Origin: Akkermansia muciniphila
GTDB taxonomy: Bacteria > Verrucomicrobiota > Verrucomicrobiia > Verrucomicrobiales > Akkermansiaceae
NCBI GenBank assembly: GCA_945870545.1
Contig: CAMBTF010000032.1
Span: forward strand, 1-9,919
Direction: 5' to 3'
DNA length: 9,919 nucleotides
A model generated the notes under the pieces. That model saw nothing but the letters and a program-made list of their open reading frames with translations. It was not told the origin of the DNA and ran no database searches. Made by a program: the position numbers and the translations under genes. Shown here in pieces: positions 1 through 5,523 of the stretch (its first letter is position 1; each line of letters opens with the position of its first letter).

Positions 1-801
1 GTATTGGATGTTGAATTGATACGAGTTCCGGTCACGGGCGTAGAGAAAGATTGTGTCCGTATTGACTGAAAATTTCTGCGAAACCGCCTTGACGGTATTC
101 GTTCTACGTCGCCACAGAATTTCATTTAGAAAGTTCTCCGACCCAAACACCTCGTCGAGCACAGAGCGGACGTGTGCATTTACCCGCCAATCGCAATGCA
201 CGTAGATGCTCCCCTCCGGGTGCATCAGATCCCGCATCAGAATCAGCCGCTCATAGATCATGCTGATGAACGAATCCGCGCCCCGCCCCCAGGTATCGCG
301 GTAGGCGATTTGTTCGAGGAGGTTGGGTTCCTTGTGGAAGGTTTCGCCGCCGATCTCGATGTCCATGGAGAAGTCCGCGCCGACGTCGAAGGGCGGATCG
401 ATGTAGATGAGTTTGAGGCCGCCGGCGTCCTCGATCTGGCGGCGGAGTGCGCCGGACTTGAGGGAGGAGAGGATGAGCTTGTTGTCGCCCCAGATGAGTT
501 TGTTGGTCCAGCCCTTGGTCTGGCGGCCACTCATGTCGAGGAGGTCGGGTTGGAAAGAGGAAGAAGTGGGCGAGACGCCCACCCTCCTTGGTTCGTCGAT
601 GTGTTCGAGCGTCTGGAAGGGCAGGATGACAGTGCAGACCTCACGGGTCTTGCCATTCCAGACCAGCTCCACCTCGCGCTTGTCGGCGAAGAGCATGAAG
701 CGGTATTTTTCCGGCAGCGGCTTGCCCTGCTCGATGAGCTTGATGAGATCGCGCTTCTCGGTCTCGGAAAGGTCGTAGTGTTCGGTGGAGGGGCGGGACA
801 T
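1..801 (-). CDS. mod: Type III-like adenine-specific DNA methyltransferase (Mod), 5' part, runs off the window
   Basis: The minus-strand frame is open from ATG at 801 to the window edge, giving 267 codons and no stop, so the C-terminal half is missing. It matches the beta-class N6-adenine methyltransferases of type III restriction-modification systems. The catalytic motif IV reads IYIDPPFD (residues 132-139). Ahead of it lies WTNKLIWGDNKLILSSL (98-114), and after it the conserved stretch EQIAYRDTWGRGADSF (163-178) and the YVHCDWR segment (200-206). In this class the SAM-binding FxGxG motif follows the target-recognition domain, so both should lie beyond the window. The product would methylate adenines in the recognition site and also direct Res to it. 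The start is fixed by the family-typical opening MSRPSTEHYDL. No Shine-Dalgarno sequence precedes it. The frame stays open upstream into the preceding gene but offers no convincing start there. Residues 74-79 are encoded by a palindrome, and GC falls after about codon 219. Confidence 0.92.
   Translation of the reverse strand, partial: MSRPSTEHYDLSETEKRDLIKLIEQGKPLPEKYRFMLFADKREVELVWNGKTREVCTVILPFQTLEHIDEPRRVGVSPTSSSFQPDLLDMSGRQTKGWTNKLIWGDNKLILSSLKSGALRRQIEDAGGLKLIYIDPPFDVGADFSMDIEIGGETFHKEPNLLEQIAYRDTWGRGADSFISMIYERLILMRDLMHPEGSIYVHCDWRVNAHVRSVLDEVFGSENFLNEILWRRRTNTVKAVSQKFSVNTDTIFLYARDRNSYQFNIQY
566..582. repeat. Perfect 7-bp inverted repeat inside mod, encoding VGVSPT
   Basis: GTGGGCG (566-572) and CGCCCAC (576-582) form a perfect hairpin around the 3-nt loop AGA. 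It lies in frame inside mod and encodes VGVSPT (residues 74-79), with a flanking serine run. It falls in the linker between the N-terminal HIDEPR segment and the conserved GWTNKLIWGDN block, a point where insertion should be tolerated. The form resembles dispersed palindromic elements that insert into coding sequence without breaking the frame. No second copy occurs in this window, so its status as a dispersed repeat is inferred. Confidence 0.6.
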
Positions 802-820
802 GGTGGAAAGTGGGAAATGG

Positions 821-843
821 GTAATTGCGTCAGGAATCGCGTC
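821..843 (-). repeat. Decayed copy of the 12-bp PEAI repeat, beyond the stop of the AlbA_2 gene
   Basis: Read on the minus strand, this stretch would encode DAIPDAIT, close to the TPDAITV and PEAI units at the C-terminus of the upstream gene. On the plus strand, 821-833 is nearly identical to 977-989 (TAATTGCGTCAG versus TAATCGCGTCAG). It lies 3' of that gene's TAG stop, in the frame used by mod rather than by the AlbA_2 gene. The 79-nt gap between the two genes (802-880) therefore contains repeat-derived sequence and no Shine-Dalgarno sequence for mod. Confidence 0.5.
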
Positions 844-855
844 TCGTGCATGAAG

Positions 856-918
856 CTGAAGCGATTTATTAAGTCGTAATCTATTGGCTATCAGTGGGTA
901 TTTTAAGAATCGCTTCAG
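856..918. repeat. 11-bp perfect inverted repeat spanning the 3' end of the AlbA_2 gene
   Basis: CTGAAGCGATT (856-866) is the exact reverse complement of AATCGCTTCAG (908-918), with a 41-nt loop that contains the stop codon at 881-883. The right arm is also the core of the 12-bp tandem repeat, so the left arm could pair equally well with the copies starting near 920, 932 and 944. In the minus-strand transcript this is a long-loop hairpin with no U-tract after it, so it is not a canonical terminator. It could still slow RNA decay or attenuate mod expression. Confidence 0.4.
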
Positions 919-2623
919 GAATCGCTTCAGGAATCGCTTCAGGAATCGCTTCAGGAATCGTTTCGGTAATCGTTACGGTAATCGCGTCAGGGGTAATTGG
1001 TTGGATCAATTTCCATAGGCTAGCGCGGGCGGCGCGGTGCAGCTTGATCCGACCCTCGTCCCGCAATTCATTGAGCATTCGGAGAATGGAGGCGCGGGAT
1101 TGAGCGGGTAGCACCTGTTCAAGGTCTTTGATGGGTGCTTCGCCCGTCCTGCAACTGCTCAAGTGCTTGAGGAGCAGAGCTTTGTTGGTTTCGTAGTCGA
1201 GTCCCTGTTGACGGGTGTGGACGCCGGGCGTGCCCATGGTCTCATAAAGGGCGCGGGAGAGGAAAGATCGCCGGCCTTTTCCGCGGCCTTGGGATTCCAC
1301 TGCACCCGCTTCCATCAGGTCGGGGAGGCGGGACTTCATTTCCTGAGTGAGTTCCCGTCCATGAGAGAGGGCATCCAATGCTAGAAAATCAAGGGTCTGG
1401 AAGCTGGCCAGCGCGTCTTCTCCCAGGCGTTCGATATACCGGAGAAAGGCAGGATTCTGGACAGTACCCGCGAGGGTGAGGAATACTTCATGGGCGGAGG
1501 AACGGGAGAAATCCGGCAGCGGCTTGGTTTGGCGGATGGCCTGCTCGATCATGAGGTTCACCCCTTGACCGGAGCGCTCGATGAAACCGCAGCGGTTGAG
1601 GGCCTCGGCAAGTCGACGGTTTCGTGGGTTTTGCTGATCGGCAATGTTTTCCTGAGTGACGCCGGGAGGAAAGCCGCCGGGGCTTACGACTTCAAGCCGC
1701 CGGGAATACTGCCGGATGAAAACAGAGCCGCCCTCGCGGTAGTCACGGTGGCAGATGGCATTGAGAAGGGCCTCGCGGATGGAGGTCTCATCGAAGGTGG
1801 GAATATCGTAGCGGAAAAAGTCCTGCTGGAAGCTCTGGCGGTCGTTGCGGAGGTTGACTTTCGTCCAGAGCCGGTCGTGGTAGAGCAGGAAGGGTTCGCG
1901 GTATTCCTCGCGGTCCGCGGCAGGACCGGCGGCTTCGGCGGAGCGGTATTCGAAGATGACCTCGGCCTGCGCGAGGTGGCGGGTGATGGCGGCGGGTCTG
2001 CCGAGAAGGATGAGGGCGGCGTAGGTGATGCCATCACCATCGATCAGCGAGCAATCATGGAGGATTTGCTCGTTCGTCATGGTGGCGAGGCGTGCGTTGC
2101 CCGATTTCTTTTGCCAGCGTTTGCGGAACTCGGCGATGGCCTCGGGCTGGAGGTCGCCGAGACCGGCACGGGGCACGATTTCCGCAGTGAAGTCGGGGCC
2201 GGTTTCGGAGAAAATCGCGCGCAGTTCCTGATCCCCCATGGGAACCAAGGCATCACCGGCGCGTTTGAGATATTTTCCGTCGTGCTGCCATGCGGTTCCG
2301 GGCAAGCGGGATGGCACATGGATGATAAGCACCCGCTTGCTCTCGTGGAAGAATTCCTCGACGGGAATCCGGTGGTTGAAAACCCGGTGCAAGCTGGCCT
2401 CCGTTTCGCCCGGTTCAGGAAAGGCGCTGGTGCCCACGACGGTCCGAGGTCGTTTGTCGGTGACGCCCAAAATCATCGTGCCACCGCACTCGTTGGCAAG
2501 GGCGACACAATAGTTCACCAGCTTGTCGAATTCGTAACTCGTCCGCGCGGATTTGAATTCGAGCCGGGTTCCCTCGGGTTCCGAGAGGAATTTCTCAAAC
2601 TGTTCTGGAGAGGTGACGGGCAT
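881..2623 (-). CDS. AlbA_2 (Schlafen-like) / GHKL ATPase / winged-helix protein, RecG-like putative regulator
   Basis: This 580-aa protein belongs to the RecG-like putative transcriptional regulator family. The N-terminal AlbA_2 domain shows EGTRLEFKSA (17-26) and ALANECGGTMILGVTD (41-56). A HATPase_c_4-type segment follows with an N-box REALLNAICHRDY (283-295), a glycine turn VVSPGGFPPG (312-321) and ERSGQGVNLM (349-358). Residues about 480-540 look like a winged helix. The tail ends in VTITETIPEAI followed by PEAI repeats (to 572). AlbA_2 domains bind nucleic acid, and some Schlafen-type members cleave RNA. The exact role here is unknown: it could regulate the cluster or act as an effector. 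The start at 2623 is 2 nt after the res stop. An open extension to 2761 is arginine-rich, overlaps res and is rejected. Its place between res and mod suggests it works with the restriction system. Confidence 0.85.
   Translation of the reverse strand: MPVTSPEQFEKFLSEPEGTRLEFKSARTSYEFDKLVNYCVALANECGGTMILGVTDKRPRTVVGTSAFPEPGETEASLHRVFNHRIPVEEFFHESKRVLIIHVPSRLPGTAWQHDGKYLKRAGDALVPMGDQELRAIFSETGPDFTAEIVPRAGLGDLQPEAIAEFRKRWQKKSGNARLATMTNEQILHDCSLIDGDGITYAALILLGRPAAITRHLAQAEVIFEYRSAEAAGPAADREEYREPFLLYHDRLWTKVNLRNDRQSFQQDFFRYDIPTFDETSIREALLNAICHRDYREGGSVFIRQYSRRLEVVSPGGFPPGVTQENIADQQNPRNRRLAEALNRCGFIERSGQGVNLMIEQAIRQTKPLPDFSRSSAHEVFLTLAGTVQNPAFLRYIERLGEDALASFQTLDFLALDALSHGRELTQEMKSRLPDLMEAGAVESQGRGKGRRSFLSRALYETMGTPGVHTRQQGLDYETNKALLLKHLSSCRTGEAPIKDLEQVLPAQSRASILRMLNELRDEGRIKLHRAARASLWKLIQPITPDAITVTITETIPEAIPEAIPEAIPEAILKIPTDSQ
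907..990 (-). repeat. 12-bp tandem repeat (four perfect plus three degenerate units) encoding PEAI repeats
   Basis: The plus-strand unit GAATCGCTTCAG occurs four times without mismatch (907-918, 919-930, 931-942, 943-954). Degenerate copies follow at 955-966, 967-978 and 979-990. Read on the coding strand the perfect units give the EAIP/PEAI series, and the degenerate ones give DAIT, VTIT and ETIP. Because 12 is a multiple of three, gain or loss of units changes tail length by four residues without shifting frame. The perfect units look recently amplified and the outer ones older. Confidence 0.9.
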
Positions 2624-2625
2624 CT

Positions 2626-5334
2626 CTATTTGTATTCCGTGAAGCTGGTGGCGAGATCGGCGAGGGTGGCGGGTTTGTGTTTCTCGAAGCCGACCTGATC
2701 GACGTAAACGAAATCGTAGCGGATACCGTTTTCCTCGGCGGCGGTGGCATCGGCGCACCATTGTTTCAGGCGGGCCATTTTCTGCGGGAGATCGAGTTCC
2801 TCTCGGCCTTTGGTTTCGATGATCCAGACGGTGCCCTGGGTGTCGCGGGCGATGAAGTCGGGGACGTAGTTTGAGAGGTCGCCGTTTGCCTTCACGTAGT
2901 CGAACTTGAAACCGATGGCGAGGTAGTTCTTGGTGAACGCCCTGACGTCCGGCGCGGCTTCGAGGAAGGCTGCGAAGGCGAGCTCGAAGCCCCCGGCATT
3001 CGCCTCGCCGACGATGCGGGTGAAGATGGATTTCCCCGCCTCTAGGTATGGGCGGTGCTCGGTGCGGAACGGGCGTGTGTTCTTGAGGAGAATGTGATCC
3101 TCGATGCGCGTGGTGCCGGTATCCGCGATGGTGAGGGCGTTCATCGCGACCTTGAAGGAATCGTAGAGGATTCTCCCGGCATCCGGTTCGGAGAGGTTCC
3201 GCAGCACCACCGCATACTCAAGATCCACGGGCGATCCCTCGAAGAGGTGACCGCGCATGAAGTCCCGCACCTTCGGATAGAGCACATCGTAACCGCCCAC
3301 CATGCGCAGATCCTTGAGGAGCTGCCGGGCGAAGAAGGCGACGACGGATCGGTAATCCGCCGGGCCGGAGCCGTCGAGGAGGATGGTGTGGTGGATCTCG
3401 GAATCCAGCATGGTTTTGAAGACGATCTCGCGCGTCTCTTCCGGCGTGAAGGGCTTCAGCGGTATCCGCTTGTTTCCCAAGCTGGCTGGGTCGAGCTCGT
3501 GGAGATCCTTGAAATCCCGCTGGAAACGCCTGCTGAGTTTCGGGATCGGGATTTCCAGCGCGTCGAGATCCTTGTCGGTGTTCTCCGCATCCACTTCGAC
3601 GATGAGGGAATCCTTGCGTTTCGCGCCCGCGCCCATCGGAACGTGGTCGAAGGTGACACCCTCACTTTGGATGGACTCGACGAAATCCATGAACGCGGGT
3701 GTGCCCATGACGGATACGGTCTCCTTTTCATCGCTGCCGAAATACATGCGCCGGAGACCGCGGCCCAGTGTCTGCTCGGGGAGGATGTTCGACTTCGCCG
3801 CGTAGGCACGGAGGCCGACGATGGTGGTGACGTTTCTCACATCCCAGCCTTCCTTGAGCATGAGGACGGAGACGATGGCCTTGAAGGGGGATTTCCAGGA
3901 ATCGATCTCGTTGGACTGCTTGCGGAGGAGTACGAGTTCATCCTTGTTCTTGCCGGAGGCGGCTTCGGAGATTTCGCCGTTGTTCTTGGTGTGGATGGTC
4001 AGGACGGATCCTTGCAGCTCGGGGCAGATTTTCTGGAGGTATTCGCCGACCTCGTCACAGTTCTTCGTGTCGTCCACCATGACGAAGAGGACGGCCTTTT
4101 TGCCGAGCGCCTCATGTTCGGCGTAGCTCTTGCGCCACTCCTCGACGCCGAGGGCGAGGAAGTCTGAGTATTTCTCGGAGAAAATGGCCGTCTTTTTCTC
4201 ATGGAGCTTCGCCCGGCTGGCGGCATCCGGGAGGACGGGATGCTTGACGACGTTCTGATAGATGGCCTCGACCAGCGGATAGTCGGAAACGGTCTGGACG
4301 AAGATGGCTCCGTTGTCGTGGCGCGGTGTGGCCGTGACGTCCACCTGCAAGGTGAGGCGGCCATCCTTCTGGAGCATCCTGTGATGGATGTCCTGGATGG
4401 ATTTGAACCATGCCATCTTGGGATTGTGGATGTGGTGGGCTTCGTCGTTGAAGACGGCGAGTTCCTCGATCTCACGGACGATCTCGCCGAGATCGGTCTT
4501 GCTGTCGGTGGTCCTGCCGGATGGTTTCGCGCCGAAGGCATCGGAGAGGAAATAATCGCGGAGGTCGTCGTCATCGAGGGACGGCTCGGGCACATCGCCG
4601 AGGAAAACGCGGTGGATGTTGGTTAGGAAGATGTTTCCGGTTTCCCGGAGGACGCGGACGTCGTCCTGGATGTGGAGTGTGAGCTGGAAGTCGTCGCGCC
4701 AGTTGTGGCCTTGGTGGCCGTTGTCCGGAAGAATGGGATCGTTGAAGAAGATTTTCAGCCCATCGAAGTCGGCGCGGAGGCGGTCGAGCACAATGATATT
4801 CGGGGCGATGACGAGGAAGTTCCGCGAAAGGGTGGAATCCGGTTCATACAACTTGTGATAGAAGCTCCATGCGATGAGAAGGGAGAGGACTTTGGTTTTG
4901 CCCGCGCCGGTGGCCATTTTCAGGACATAGCGCGGCCAGTCTTCGGAGAACATGCCATGCGAAACGGAACCGGAGGCATCGAAGCGGAGCAGGTCGAATT
5001 TATCGCGGGCTTTCCTGACATCGTGGAGCCAGATGACGGTCTCAACCGCCTCGCGCTGGGCGAAGTAATACTGGAACGGGGATAACGAGCCGTCTGCGGC
5101 TTCAAGAAGGTGATCGGTTTCGAACCACCATTGGAGCAGTGATACGGATGTTTGGGACGCGCCGGGATAACCTGCATTGCGCCATGAATGCATTTCCGCC
5201 CGGATGTTGGAAACCAAAGGCGGAAGCAGCTTTTCGTAGGCGGTGTCGCGCAGCGTTTCATCGGCGGGAAACCAACGGTGCTCCGGGATGAGTGGAGCAT
5301 AGGGCGAGGTGGGAAATTCGGGGTGGAGTGCCAT
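2626..5334 (-). CDS. res: Type III-like restriction endonuclease subunit Res (SF2 helicase + PD-(D/E)XK nuclease)
   Basis: This 902-aa protein is the ATP-dependent DNA translocase and nuclease of a type III-like restriction system. A Q-motif-like PFQYYFAQREAVE lies at 86-98. Helicase motifs follow in order: Walker A ATGAGKT (141-147, K146), DEAH (297-300, in NDEAHH), motif III TAT (334-336), motif V KEGWDVRNV (494-502) and motif VI QTLGRGLRR (521-529). The C-terminal nuclease core is intact, with PD (825-826) and ETK (840-842) in YVPDFIAR...WIIETKG. All key residues are present and no frameshift is seen, so it is probably active. The complex should cut unmodified DNA with Mod supplying site recognition. 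ATG at 5334 is the only reasonable start, since the in-frame codons back to a stop offer no alternative. It is the first gene of the leftward operon, and its TAG stop is 2 nt from the next ATG. Confidence 0.93.
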   Translation of the reverse strand: MALHPEFPTSPYAPLIPEHRWFPADETLRDTAYEKLLPPLVSNIRAEMHSWRNAGYPGASQTSVSLLQWWFETDHLLEAADGSLSPFQYYFAQREAVETVIWLHDVRKARDKFDLLRFDASGSVSHGMFSEDWPRYVLKMATGAGKTKVLSLLIAWSFYHKLYEPDSTLSRNFLVIAPNIIVLDRLRADFDGLKIFFNDPILPDNGHQGHNWRDDFQLTLHIQDDVRVLRETGNIFLTNIHRVFLGDVPEPSLDDDDLRDYFLSDAFGAKPSGRTTDSKTDLGEIVREIEELAVFNDEAHHIHNPKMAWFKSIQDIHHRMLQKDGRLTLQVDVTATPRHDNGAIFVQTVSDYPLVEAIYQNVVKHPVLPDAASRAKLHEKKTAIFSEKYSDFLALGVEEWRKSYAEHEALGKKAVLFVMVDDTKNCDEVGEYLQKICPELQGSVLTIHTKNNGEISEAASGKNKDELVLLRKQSNEIDSWKSPFKAIVSVLMLKEGWDVRNVTTIVGLRAYAAKSNILPEQTLGRGLRRMYFGSDEKETVSVMGTPAFMDFVESIQSEGVTFDHVPMGAGAKRKDSLIVEVDAENTDKDLDALEIPIPKLSRRFQRDFKDLHELDPASLGNKRIPLKPFTPEETREIVFKTMLDSEIHHTILLDGSGPADYRSVVAFFARQLLKDLRMVGGYDVLYPKVRDFMRGHLFEGSPVDLEYAVVLRNLSEPDAGRILYDSFKVAMNALTIADTGTTRIEDHILLKNTRPFRTEHRPYLEAGKSIFTRIVGEANAGGFELAFAAFLEAAPDVRAFTKNYLAIGFKFDYVKANGDLSNYVPDFIARDTQGTVWIIETKGREELDLPQKMARLKQWCADATAAEENGIRYDFVYVDQVGFEKHKPATLADLATSFTEYK

Positions 5335-5403
5335 GGTCGAGGAATGAGGGATGCGGAGCTGATCATGACCGCTATTTCTTCAGCCAGTTCTAGCCGCCTC
5401 GGC

Positions 5404-5431
5404 ATTCTGGGGAAGGTTAAAAAATGGTCAG
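5404..5431 (-). promoter_or_regulatory. Weak candidate promoter for the res operon
   Basis: On the minus strand CTGACC (5431-5426) is followed after 16 nt by CAGAAT (5409-5404), giving a leader of about 60-70 nt before the res ATG at 5334. Both hexamers depart from consensus (TTGACA/TATAAT). It is the best pair I found in the divergent gap, but the support is thin. Confidence 0.25.
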
Positions 5432-5455
5432 CGGGGAGGGAGAAAGGTAGCGTCG

Positions 5456-5503
5456 CCCCGCCGGAAAGTATGGATGCGCACCACCCTTGACTTTCCGCCG
5501 GGG
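5456..5503. promoter_or_regulatory. 13/14 inverted repeat overlapping the opgG -35 box, candidate operator
   Basis: CCCCGCCGGAAAGT (5456-5469) and ACTTTCCGCCGGGG (5490-5503) are reverse complements apart from one base, with a 20-nt gap. The arm centres are 34 bp apart, about three helical turns, so both would face the same side of the DNA. The right arm overlaps the last bases of the -35 hexamer and part of the promoter spacer. The opgG transcript probably starts downstream at about 5524, so the repeat would not be in that mRNA and is more likely a DNA-level binding site than an RNA hairpin. The binding protein is unknown. Confidence 0.45.
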
Positions 5504-5517
5504 AAACCGCTTAGAAT
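5487..5517 (+). promoter_or_regulatory. Sigma-70-type promoter of the opgG operon, leaderless
   Basis: TTGACT (5487-5492) matches the -35 consensus at five of six positions. TAGAAT (5512-5517) matches the -10 consensus at five of six. The spacer is 19 bp, slightly longer than the usual 17. Transcription would be expected to start about 7 nt after the -10 box, at or next to 5524, which is the first base of the opgG GTG codon. Confidence 0.65.
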
Positions 5518-5523
5518 GCGGGC

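Noticed and set aside
172..879. 235-codon plus-strand open frame opposite mod
   Set aside because: The opposite strand carries the DPPF methyltransferase. This frame is a low-complexity shadow.
856..918. Inverted repeat as an intrinsic terminator after the AlbA_2 gene
   Set aside because: The loop is 41 nt and no T-run follows in the direction of transcription.
1490..2698. Long open frame (402 codons) on the plus strand opposite the AlbA_2 gene
   Set aside because: It has no recognisable domain and lies antisense to a gene with clear motifs. GC-rich codon use creates such shadows.
2624..2761. N-terminal extension of the AlbA_2 protein to an ATG at 2761
   Set aside because: The added 46 residues are arginine-rich, overlap res, and precede the family-typical start at 2623.
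3055..4167. 370-codon plus-strand open frame opposite res
   Set aside because: It is antisense to the helicase core, with composition typical of a reverse-strand shadow and no family match.
4920..5405. 161-codon minus-strand frame overlapping the start of res
   Set aside because: It is out of frame with res, has no motif, and is rich in Ser, Pro and Arg as expected for a shifted reading of a real gene.
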